The notes below the pieces were generated by a model, which was given only the letters and a program-made list of their open reading frames with translations, was not told where the DNA came from and made no database searches. 7,318 nucleotides of DNA, taken from JACCUZ01 sp038246575 (GTDB taxonomy: Bacteria > Actinomycetota > Actinomycetes > JACCUZ01). The position numbers and the translations under genes were made by a program. Shown in pieces: positions 1 through 5,420 of this stretch. Numbering within the stretch: position 1 is the first letter of the stretch; the number at the start of each line of letters is the position of its first letter. The DNA lies in the NCBI GenBank assembly GCA_038246575.1, contig JBBRVU010000197.1:1-7318 (forward strand), in the 5' to 3' direction.

Positions 1-1
1 G

Positions 2-355
2 TGCAACAACGGTCACGACTGCCCGATCTCGACCGGGGACCGGTGGCTGTCGACCATGGTCCCGCGCATCCTGGCCGGCCCGGACTACGCCGAGGGCCGG
101 ACCGCCGTCTTCGTCACCTGGGACGAGGGCGAGGGTGGCCACGCCGGGCAGAACTGCCGGCGCGACCGCGACGAGTCCTGCCATGTGGTCACCGTCGCCA
201 TCTCGCCGACGACCGGGCCGGGCACGACGTCGTCGACCCGCTTCGACACCTACAGCCTGCTGGAGACCACCGAGTCCATGCTCGGCATCCGCAAGCGACT
301 CGGCCATGCTGCGGACCGGCGGACCCGCAGCATGCGCCGCGCCTTCGGCCTCTAG
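2..355 (+). CDS. Phosphoesterase (phosphatase/phospholipase C-like superfamily), C-terminal part
   Basis: This is the C-terminal 117 residues of a gene that begins outside the window, read in frame 2 and ending at TAG 353-355. The segment opens with Cys-Asn-Asn-Gly-His-Asp-Cys followed by ISTGDRWL, and later has FVTWDEGEG (residues 37-45) and the DTYSLLETTE block. These resemble the metal-binding C-terminal half of the phosphoesterase family that includes acid phosphatases such as SapM and AcpA and the bacterial phospholipases C. His5, Asp6 and Asp41 are the likely metal-site residues by family analogy. Four cysteines (residues 1, 7, 52 and 60) suggest disulfides and therefore an exported protein, but the signal peptide is not visible. 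Substrate cannot be stated: the fold hydrolyses phosphate mono- or diesters, possibly phospholipids. A start at 56 (ATG) would be an internal methionine; the family motif continues upstream of it. Family assignment is fairly sure, specific activity is not. Confidence 0.82.
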   Translation, partial: CNNGHDCPISTGDRWLSTMVPRILAGPDYAEGRTAVFVTWDEGEGGHAGQNCRRDRDESCHVVTVAISPTTGPGTTSSTRFDTYSLLETTESMLGIRKRLGHAADRRTRSMRRAFGL

Positions 356-358
356 CCC

Positions 359-374
359 CGGCGGGCAACCGCCG
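359..374. terminator. GNRA-tetraloop hairpin between convergent genes
   Basis: CGGCGG (359-364) pairs perfectly with CCGCCG (369-374) around a GCAA loop. It lies four bases after the phosphoesterase stop and 15 bases before the stop of the convergent VOC gene. There is no U-tract on either strand, as is common for actinobacterial terminators. It could end transcription from either side. Being so short and GC-rich, it may also be chance. Confidence 0.42.
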
Positions 375-389
375 CGGTGCCGGTGTGGG

Positions 390-803
390 TCAGGACTTGG
401 GCTGGGCGATGTTGACCATCCAGCTGATGCCGAACTGGTCGATGCACATCCCGAACTCGTCGCCCCACATCTGCTTCTCCAGCGGCATGGCCACGGTCCC
501 GCCCTGGGAGAGCTTGTCCCAGTAGTCCTTCAGACCGTCGGTCGTGTCTCCGCTGAGGCTGATCGAGATGTTGTTTCCCGGGTTGTGCTCCATGCCGGGC
601 GGGGTGTCAGAAGCCATCAGGGCGAAGCCGTCGCTGACCTCGAGCTGGGCATGCATGATGTTGTCGGCACCGGGAGCGTCCTTCTCCCCGAAATCGCCGA
701 ACGTGTTGAGGTGGAGCTCTCCGCCGAAGACGCCGCGGTAGAACTCCATTGCCTGGCGGGCGTTGTCCTTGAAGCTGATGTACGGGTTCAGGCGAGAGGT
801 CAT
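390..803 (-). CDS. PhnB-like VOC-superfamily protein
   Basis: This 137-residue protein has the full length of the PhnB/COG2764 branch of the vicinal-oxygen-chelate (glyoxalase/bleomycin resistance) fold. Diagnostic segments are NPYISFKDNARQAMEFY with VFGGEL (residues 6-30), HAQLEV (51-56), GLKDYWDKLSQGG (90-102) and the C-terminal WGDEFGMCIDQFGISWMVN region (113-131). Members are small cytosolic dimers. They are often mislabelled as 3-demethylubiquinone methyltransferases, and their true substrates are mostly unknown. The ATG start is well supported by GAGGAG at 810-815, six bases upstream. The gene follows the dehydrogenase on the same strand with a 69-base gap that contains a possible own promoter, so it may be transcribed separately. 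Family is confident; no function should be inferred. Confidence 0.9.
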   Translation of the reverse strand: MTSRLNPYISFKDNARQAMEFYRGVFGGELHLNTFGDFGEKDAPGADNIMHAQLEVSDGFALMASDTPPGMEHNPGNNISISLSGDTTDGLKDYWDKLSQGGTVAMPLEKQMWGDEFGMCIDQFGISWMVNIAQPKS

Positions 804-809
804 CGGATG

Positions 810-815
810 CTCCTC
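810..815 (-). promoter_or_regulatory. Ribosome binding site of the VOC gene
   Basis: On the minus strand this reads GAGGAG, six bases before the ATG at 803. It is one of the few strong Shine-Dalgarno sites in the window and fixes the VOC start. It contrasts with the genes that show none. Confidence 0.75.
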
Positions 816-841
816 ACTAGTTGCCGAGGTGGTCGTTCGAG

Positions 842-847
842 ACGCTA
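842..847 (-). promoter_or_regulatory. Candidate -10 element upstream of the VOC gene
   Basis: On the minus strand this reads TAGCGT, fitting the actinobacterial TANNNT -10 form. It lies in the 69-base gap between the dehydrogenase stop and the VOC start. It would place the transcript start near 835 and give a leader of about 30 bases containing the strong ribosome site. No convincing -35 box is visible, so this is tentative. Confidence 0.3.
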
Positions 848-872
848 GTCCGAATCACCGACAGTTGCCCGG

Positions 873-1622
873 TCAGCGTGACTCCAGGACGCTGTTGCCC
901 CCGTCGGCGACCCAGCACTGCCCGGTGACGTAGGACGATTCGGGCGAGGCGAGAAAGGCGACGACCGCGGCGATCTCCGCCGGTGTCCCGGAACGGCCGG
1001 TCGGCGAACGCGCGCCGTGCTCTGCTTCGGCCTCGGTCTGCGAGCCACTGGCGATCCAGCCCGGGGCCACGGCGTTGCACGTGACGCCTGACGCGGCGAC
1101 CTCGACCGCGACGGCGCGGGTCAGCCCGACCATCCCTGCCTTCGCCGCCGCGTAGGGAGCCTGCTCCGGCATCGCGTTGACCGGGCCGGTGGTCGACGCG
1201 ACGTTGACCACCCGACCCCACCCGGCCTGGACCATCGCCGGCAGGAAGCGCCGGGTCACCAGGAACGCGGTGTCCAGGTTGCGCGCGAGATCGGCGTGCC
1301 AGTCAGCGACGGACAGACCGGTCATCGGCGTCAGCACGTCAGGCACGCCGACGCTGATCATGCCCGCGTTGTTGACGAGTACGTCGACGGCGCCCACCGA
1401 CTCGTACAGCGCATCGACCTCGGCCTCCACGGTCAGGTCGGCGACGAACCCTGCCGACGACGACCCGAGGGCGGCCGCTCGTTCATGGATGCGGTCCGTG
1501 GTGGCGGCGACATGCACCGTGGCGCCGAGCTCAGCCAGAGCCCGCGCGCAGGCGAAACCGATGCCGCTCGGGTTGCCGGCACCAGTCACCAGAGCCCGCC
1601 GCCCGGCGAGGGAGAACATCAC
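873..1622 (-). CDS. Short-chain dehydrogenase/reductase (SDR, classical type)
   Basis: A 249-residue classical SDR, the usual length. The cofactor site is T13-G14...G20-I21-G22, with two extra residues (Asn-Pro) in the glycine loop, a variant seen in some FabG-like SDRs. Asp62 and NNAG (84-87) complete the NAD(P) fold. The catalytic tetrad is complete: Asn115, Ser143, Tyr157 and Lys161. The C-terminal AVAPG segment and the VTGQCWVADGG strand are standard. It should reduce a carbonyl or oxidise an alcohol in the cytosol; the substrate cannot be read from sequence. The gene starts directly after the CoA ester lyase stop (TGA-GTG-ATG). Either the GTG at 1622 or the ATG at 1619 could be the start; both give the same core. 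Translational coupling with the lyase is very likely, which suggests a substrate related to a CoA thioester or an aldehyde/ketone product of that enzyme. That last point is inference. Confidence 0.93.
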   Translation of the reverse strand: MMFSLAGRRALVTGAGNPSGIGFACARALAELGATVHVAATTDRIHERAAALGSSSAGFVADLTVEAEVDALYESVGAVDVLVNNAGMISVGVPDVLTPMTGLSVADWHADLARNLDTAFLVTRRFLPAMVQAGWGRVVNVASTTGPVNAMPEQAPYAAAKAGMVGLTRAVAVEVAASGVTCNAVAPGWIASGSQTEAEAEHGARSPTGRSGTPAEIAAVVAFLASPESSYVTGQCWVADGGNSVLESR

Positions 1623-2600
1623 TCAGCCCTGCGAGGGGTCGAAGGAGGACGTACGCGACATGCCGGCCGCGCGCCCCTTCGCCGCGACCACGAACGCCAT
1701 CTTGCGCGACGCCTCGTCGATCATCTCGTCGCCGAGCATCACCGCGCCGCGCTTGCCCCCGGCCTCGGACGTGTAGTGCTCGTATGCGTCGAGGATCAGC
1801 TCGGCGTGGTCATAGTCGTCCTGCGCCGGCGAGTAGACCTCGTTGGCGGCCTCGATCTGCCCGGGGTGCAGCACCCACTTGCCATCGAAGCCCAGCGCCG
1901 CCGAGCGACCGGCGACCCGACGGAAGCCGTCGACGTCCTTGATCTGCAGGTACGGCCCGTCGATCGCCTGCAGGTCGTAGGTCCGCGCCGCCATCAGGAT
2001 GCGCATCAGGATGTAGTGGTAGGCGTCGCCGACGTCGTAACCCGGCGGCTGCTCACCGACCACCAGCGACTTCATGTTGATCGAGGCCATGAAATCCGCA
2101 GGTCCGAAGATGATGGTCTCGACCCGCGGAGACGCACCGGCGATCGCGTCGACCTCGACGAGGCCCTTTGCGTTCTCGATCTGGGCCTCGATGCCGATGC
2201 GACCGACCTCGAGACCGTGCGTCTTCTCCAGCTGGGTCAGCAACAGGTCAAGAGCATTCACCTGCGACGCGGTCTGCACCTTGGGCAGCATCACGGCGTC
2301 GAGATTCGGGCCGGCTCCTTCGACGATCGCGATGACGTCGCCATAGGTCCACTGCGTCGTCCAGTCGTTGACCCGCACCACCCGGGTCTTGTCCGCCCAG
2401 TCGCCCTCGTTCAGCGCGGCCACGATGTTGTCCCGCGCATCCACCTTGGCCAGCGCTGAGACGGAGTCCTCCAGGTCGAGGAACACCTGGTCGGCGGGAA
2501 GGCCCTGGGCCTTGCCGAGCATCTTCACGTTGCTACCCGGCACCGCCAGGCAGGAGCGACGGGAGCGCAGTGCACGGGTCTCAGCTTTCGTCTCGGCCAT
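1623..2600 (-). CDS. CoA ester lyase of the HpcH/HpaI-CitE family, malyl-CoA lyase-like
   Basis: A 325-residue protein of the HpcH/HpaI aldolase superfamily. It is longer than CitE (about 280-300) and close to malyl-CoA/beta-methylmalyl-CoA lyases (about 320). Visible motifs are SCLAVPGSNVKML (16-28), LDLEDSV (41-47), VVRVN with Arg76, IEAQIENAKG (137-146), GPADFMAS (166-173), KWVLHPGQI (241-249), and MIDEASRKMA near the C-terminus with Asp295. Arg76 and the 27-residue spacing from Glu142 to Asp169 match the arginine and Mg2+-binding pair I recall from malyl-CoA lyase structures, and Asp295 fits the catalytic lid aspartate. The family cleaves or forms C-C bonds of (S)-malyl-, methylmalyl- or citramalyl-CoA, giving acetyl- or propionyl-CoA plus an oxo acid. 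No Shine-Dalgarno site precedes the ATG; a -10-like box eight bases away suggests a leaderless mRNA. The next gene, the SDR, abuts it. Exact substrate is uncertain. Confidence 0.9.
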   Translation of the reverse strand: MAETKAETRALRSRRSCLAVPGSNVKMLGKAQGLPADQVFLDLEDSVSALAKVDARDNIVAALNEGDWADKTRVVRVNDWTTQWTYGDVIAIVEGAGPNLDAVMLPKVQTASQVNALDLLLTQLEKTHGLEVGRIGIEAQIENAKGLVEVDAIAGASPRVETIIFGPADFMASINMKSLVVGEQPPGYDVGDAYHYILMRILMAARTYDLQAIDGPYLQIKDVDGFRRVAGRSAALGFDGKWVLHPGQIEAANEVYSPAQDDYDHAELILDAYEHYTSEAGGKRGAVMLGDEMIDEASRKMAFVVAAKGRAAGMSRTSSFDPSQG

Positions 2601-2608
2601 GGCGGGTC

Positions 2609-2614
2609 AGGCTA
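2609..2614 (-). promoter_or_regulatory. Candidate -10 box for a leaderless CoA-lyase transcript
   Basis: On the minus strand this reads TAGCCT, followed by eight bases and then the ATG of the lyase at 2600. With the last T near -7, transcription would start one or two bases before the ATG. The 31-base gap behind the transporter gene holds no ribosome site. This supports an independent promoter for the lyase-SDR pair rather than read-through alone. Confidence 0.45.
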
Positions 2615-2631
2615 GGGCAGCGCGGCGACGC

Positions 2632-3564
2632 TCACTCCGCGGGGATGGCCGGCTCGATGTCCGGCGTCCTCGCCGACACCACGATCCCCAGGCCGAGCAG
2701 CAGCAGGACGGCGGCAGGCAGCGCGAGGAGCGGCGGCTGCTGGCCGAGCGCGACCGCCGCGATCAGCGCCGCACCGGGGATCTCGAGCAGCAGCATGAGC
2801 GAGACGACGGTCGGGCTGGTCGTGCGCAGCACGAGGTTGAACACCGAATGCCCCAGCAGCTGGGCTCCTGCGGTCAGGGCGAGCAGCTGGAGCCAGGTGC
2901 GACCGCTGTAACCCCCCAGGTCCACCCCCAGGACCAGGCATGTGATCAGCAGGGTGCCGGCCGCTGTGGAGTAGCACAGCGTCGTGTACGAGGTGGTGCT
3001 CACGGTCCGGCGCACCTCGGCGCCGGCAACCGTGTAGCACGCGGCAAAGATGCCGCCGAGCAGCGCGAGCGCGTCCCCCAGCAGGGCCCTCGGCTCCAGG
3101 CTGAGGTCGACGCCGCTCAGCATCGCCACGGCGAGCAGGGAGAGGCCGATGCCGAACCAGGCCCGGCGGGGCACGTGGTGCCCCATGGCCCGCGCGATGA
3201 TCGCGACCCACACCGGCTGGGTGGCGACGATCGCCGTCGCCGAGGCCACCGAGGTGAACCGCAGGCTGGGCACCCAGGCGGCGAAGTGCGCGGCCAGCAG
3301 GGCACCGGCGATGACCGCCCAGCGGCGCTCCCGCCAGGTCATCGCCGCCAGCTCCGCTCGGCGGGTCAGGGCGGCGAAGGGCGCGACGACGGCCGCCCCC
3401 AGGAGGTTGCGCCACATGGCGACGGCCAGCGCGGGCGCCACGATCGCAGCCATCAGCGGCCCGGAGGTCGACACGGCGACCACCGCGACGGTCATCAGCC
3501 CCAGGTCGGTCCTCGGCGGCATGGCCACCGCGGACGGGCGAGCGGTCAGCTGGTCGGCGGGCAC
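2632..3564 (-). CDS. EamA-domain transporter of the drug/metabolite transporter (DMT) superfamily
   Basis: A 310-residue inner-membrane protein made of ten hydrophobic segments in two five-helix halves, roughly residues 21-150 and 163-297, the classic duplicated EamA layout and usual length. Family landmarks are the SVASATAIVATQPVWVA stretch at the fourth helix of the first half (105-121) and EIPGAALIAAVALG near residue 261 in the second half. The arginine-containing loops (TRRAEL, TWRERR, MGHHVPRR) look cytoplasmic. EamA proteins export or import small metabolites such as amino acids, nucleobases or nucleotide sugars; the substrate cannot be deduced. The annotated start is GTG at 3564; ATG at codon 15 (3522) is a possible alternative and would still keep helix 1. 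Neither has a clear ribosome site. It is divergent from the 174-aa gene at 3613 across 48 bases and is followed after 31 bases by the CoA lyase. Confidence 0.92.
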   Translation of the reverse strand: MPADQLTARPSAVAMPPRTDLGLMTVAVVAVSTSGPLMAAIVAPALAVAMWRNLLGAAVVAPFAALTRRAELAAMTWRERRWAVIAGALLAAHFAAWVPSLRFTSVASATAIVATQPVWVAIIARAMGHHVPRRAWFGIGLSLLAVAMLSGVDLSLEPRALLGDALALLGGIFAACYTVAGAEVRRTVSTTSYTTLCYSTAAGTLLITCLVLGVDLGGYSGRTWLQLLALTAGAQLLGHSVFNLVLRTTSPTVVSLMLLLEIPGAALIAAVALGQQPPLLALPAAVLLLLGLGIVVSARTPDIEPAIPAE

Positions 3565-3571
3565 GGCACAT

Positions 3572-3602
3572 TGTCACCCGTCGAGGGGCCTCCCATGTGA
3601 CA
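3572..3602. promoter_or_regulatory. Interrupted inverted repeat in a divergent promoter region (candidate operator)
   Basis: TGTCAC (3572-3577) and its reverse complement GTGACA (3597-3602) flank a second, nearly concentric inverted pair GAGG (3583-3586) and CCTC (3589-3592). The whole element sits in the 48 bases between the divergent transporter and 174-aa genes. It is where a regulator of both would bind. The arms are separated by unequal spacers of five and four bases, so the symmetry is imperfect. No regulator gene is adjacent. Confidence 0.33.
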
Positions 3603-3612
3603 CGCTCGGTCC

Positions 3613-4137
3613 GTGACCGTCGACCATGACGCTGCGCTGACGCAGGCCCTCGTGGCGGAGACCTGTCGCAAGTCCGCCCTGGTGTGGTTGCGCGCCGCCG
3701 ACGCAACCCACGCGACAGCGGCCTGGCACGTCTTCGTCGACGACGCCATCCACGTCGTCGGGGGCGGCGACGAGCAGCCGCTGCCCGGGCTGGCGGACGG
3801 CAGCGAGGTCGAGGTGACGGCCCGCAGCAAGGACAACGGTGGGCGGTTGCTCCGCTTCCAGGCCAGGGTCGTCGCAGTGCTCCCCGGCTCCGATGCCTGG
3901 GACACGGTGGTGCCCGAGCTTCATGCCAAGCGACTGAACCCGGCCGACGGTGAGCAGCAACCGCACCGGTGGGCCCGCGAGTCCCGGGTGCTGCGGCTCC
4001 AGCCGACCGGCCGGCTGCTCGAGTCCCCAGGCAAGACCTCGCGCAGCTCGCACGCGGCCGAGCCGGTCGGCTCCCCCGCCGCGACTCGCGACCCGCTCCC
4101 CTTCGTCCTGGGCCGCCGAGCGACTCGGCGCCGCTAG
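3613..4137 (+). CDS. Conserved-type actinobacterial protein of unknown function, possible split beta-barrel
   Basis: I do not recognise a named family with certainty. The 174-residue soluble protein starts at GTG 3613 and ends at TAG 4135-4137. Residues 14-135 alternate short strands: SALVWLR, AWHVFVDDAIHVVGGG, SEVEVTARSKDNGGRLLRF, ARVVAVLPGSDAWDTVV and SRVLRLQP. The pattern and the order resemble FMN-binding split-barrel (pyridoxamine-phosphate-oxidase-like) proteins, but no flavin motif is clear. Residues 136-174 are low-complexity and end in RRATRRR, so they are probably a disordered basic tail. There is no signal peptide or membrane helix. A CACGCT box six bases before the GTG could serve as a weak -10 for a leaderless mRNA, and no ribosome site is seen. 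Its stop codon is embedded in the probable promoter of the next gene, so it could be either the first gene of the downstream cluster or a single unit. Coding status is well supported; function is unknown. Confidence 0.7.
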   Translation: MTVDHDAALTQALVAETCRKSALVWLRAADATHATAAWHVFVDDAIHVVGGGDEQPLPGLADGSEVEVTARSKDNGGRLLRFQARVVAVLPGSDAWDTVVPELHAKRLNPADGEQQPHRWARESRVLRLQPTGRLLESPGKTSRSSHAAEPVGSPAATRDPLPFVLGRRATRRR

Positions 4138-4140
4138 CCT
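4135..4140 (+). promoter_or_regulatory. Candidate -10 box for a leaderless MgtE-N/CBS transcript, overlapping a stop codon
   Basis: TAGCCT followed by eight bases and then the GTG at 4149. The first three bases are also the TAG stop of the preceding gene. Transcription would begin at about 4147, two bases before the start codon. No ribosome binding site is present. The same box and spacing occur before the CoA lyase. Confidence 0.45.
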
Positions 4141-4148
4141 GGCTCCTT

Positions 4149-5420
4149 GTGAGCGGCGCGCCGAGCAGGGTCTTCATCGCGCGCCTGGCCGGCACGCCGC
4201 TGTTCGACCCGATCGGCGACCAGGTCGGCCGGGTGCGCGACGCCGTCGTGACCCTGCGGACCGACGACGAGGAGCCGCGCGTCCTCGGCCTGGTGGTCGA
4301 GGTGCCGGGACGGCGGCGCATCTTCCTGCCGATGACCCGGGTCACCAGCCTCGACGCCGGGCATGTCATCACGACCGGCCTGGTGAACATGCGCCGCTTC
4401 CAGCAGCGGCCCACCGAGACCCTGGTGCTCGGCGAGATGCTCGACCGGACGGTCACCCTGGACGAGGACCAGTCGCGCGCGGTGGTCGAGGACGTCGCGA
4501 TGGAGCAGCTGCGCACCCGTGACTGGGCGGTCACCCGGCTCTTCGTCCGGCGCCCGGGCAAGGGACTGCGCCGCCGGGGCGAGGCGCTGACGCTGGAGTG
4601 GCGCGACGCCTCCGGCTTCAGCCTCGAGGAGCACGGCCAGGGCGCGGCCAACCTGCTCGCGACCTTCGAGAAGCTGAACCCGCCCGACCTCGCCACCGTG
4701 CTGCACGAGCTGTCCAGCAAGCGCCGGATCGAGGTCGCTTCGGCGTTGGACGACGAGACCCTCGCCGATGTCCTCGAGGAGCTGCCGGAGGACGACCAGG
4801 TCGAGATCCTCAGCATGCTCGAGGAGGAGCGCGCCGCGGACATCCTCGAGGCGATGCAGCCCGACGACGCCGCAGACCTGCTCTCCGAGCTCCCGCAGGC
4901 CGAGGCGGAGAAGCTGCTCGAGCTGATGGAGCCGGACGAGGCGGCGCCCCTGCGCCGGCTGCTGACCTACACCGAGGACACAGCCGGCGGGATGATGACG
5001 ACCGAGCCGGTCGTGCTGCCCCCGGACGCCACGGTCGCCGAGGCGCTGGCCCTGGTCCGGCGTCCCGAGCTCTCCCCCGCGCTCGCGGCGCAGGTCTACG
5101 TGTGCCGACCGCCGCTGGAGACCCCGACCGGGCGCTACATCGGCGTCGCCCACATCCAGCGACTGCTGCGCGAACCGCCCTCGGCACTGGTCAGCGGTGT
5201 GGTCGACACCAGCGTCGAGGCGCTGCAGCCCGAGGTGTCGTTGGCTGAGATCACCCATCACCTCGCGACGTACAACCTCGTCGCCGTGCCGGTGGTCGAC
5301 GAGGACGACCACCTGCTGGGTGCGGTCACCGTCGACGACGTGCTCGACCACCTGCTGCCCGACGACTGGCGTGAGCGCGACCGCGCAGCGTTGGGCCAGG
5401 AGGTGGCCGATGGCGCGTGA
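4149..5420 (+). CDS. PRC-barrel/MgtE N-domain/CBS-pair protein without the MgtE channel domain
   Basis: A 423-residue soluble, acidic protein. Residues about 8-75 (FIARLAGTPLFDPIGDQVG, then LGLVVEVPGRRRIFLPM) form a PRC-barrel-like domain. A second similar unit follows at about 88-160 (LVLGEMLDRTV, then DWAVTRLFVRR). Residues 173-268 are the MgtE_N superhelix, here eight in-phase 12-residue repeats. Residues about 275-410 are a CBS pair, from GGMMTTEPVVLPPDATVAEA to VVDEDDHLLGAVTVDDVLDHL. In true MgtE Mg2+ transporters these N and CBS domains bind Mg2+ and gate a five-helix C-terminal channel. That channel (PF01769) is absent here and the protein simply ends. The likely role is Mg2+ or nucleotide sensing in the cytosol; transport by itself is not possible. 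GTG 4149 is chosen because the PRC fold begins straight after it; the ATG at 3969 would run 169 bases into the previous gene. The DUF1003 gene overlaps its 3' end by 11 bases. From memory, a similar pair exists in mycobacteria. Confidence 0.9.
   Translation: MSGAPSRVFIARLAGTPLFDPIGDQVGRVRDAVVTLRTDDEEPRVLGLVVEVPGRRRIFLPMTRVTSLDAGHVITTGLVNMRRFQQRPTETLVLGEMLDRTVTLDEDQSRAVVEDVAMEQLRTRDWAVTRLFVRRPGKGLRRRGEALTLEWRDASGFSLEEHGQGAANLLATFEKLNPPDLATVLHELSSKRRIEVASALDDETLADVLEELPEDDQVEILSMLEEERAADILEAMQPDDAADLLSELPQAEAEKLLELMEPDEAAPLRRLLTYTEDTAGGMMTTEPVVLPPDATVAEALALVRRPELSPALAAQVYVCRPPLETPTGRYIGVAHIQRLLREPPSALVSGVVDTSVEALQPEVSLAEITHHLATYNLVAVPVVDEDDHLLGAVTVDDVLDHLLPDDWRERDRAALGQEVADGA
5398..5403 (+). 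promoter_or_regulatory. Ribosome binding site of the DUF1003 gene
   Basis: A consensus AGGAGG lies inside the last codons of the MgtE-N/CBS gene, six bases before the ATG at 5410. It decides the DUF1003 start. It shows that this gene is translated from an internal site of a shared mRNA, unlike the leaderless first gene. Confidence 0.85.

Noticed and set aside
1..525. A plus-strand frame-1 reading across the phosphoesterase and VOC genes
   Set aside because: The frame-2 reading gives recognisable phosphoesterase motifs and a stop at 355. Frame 1 gives Arg/Pro-rich sequence without motifs and then runs antisense into the VOC gene.
3570..3575. GACAAT on the minus strand as a leaderless -10 for the transporter
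   Set aside because: Only five bases separate it from the GTG, so transcription would start inside the start codon. It also does not match TANNNT. Not strong enough to list.
1296..3600. Long plus-strand open frames (1296-2459 and 2368-3600) opposite the lyase and transporter
   Set aside because: Compositionally odd Arg/Gly/His-rich translations lying over well-defined minus-strand enzyme and transporter genes. They are antisense shadows.
3969..4148. Upstream ATG extension of the MgtE-N/CBS protein by 60 residues
   Set aside because: It would overlap the 174-aa gene by 169 bases. The extra residues are Pro/Ala/Arg-rich and unlike the PRC domain, which begins just after GTG 4149.
2612..4843. 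A 743-codon minus-strand open frame
   Set aside because: It runs across the transporter, the 174-aa gene and the start of the MgtE-N/CBS gene. Its product is Arg/Ser/Ala-rich without domains, typical of an antisense shadow in high-GC DNA. The genes beneath it have clear families.
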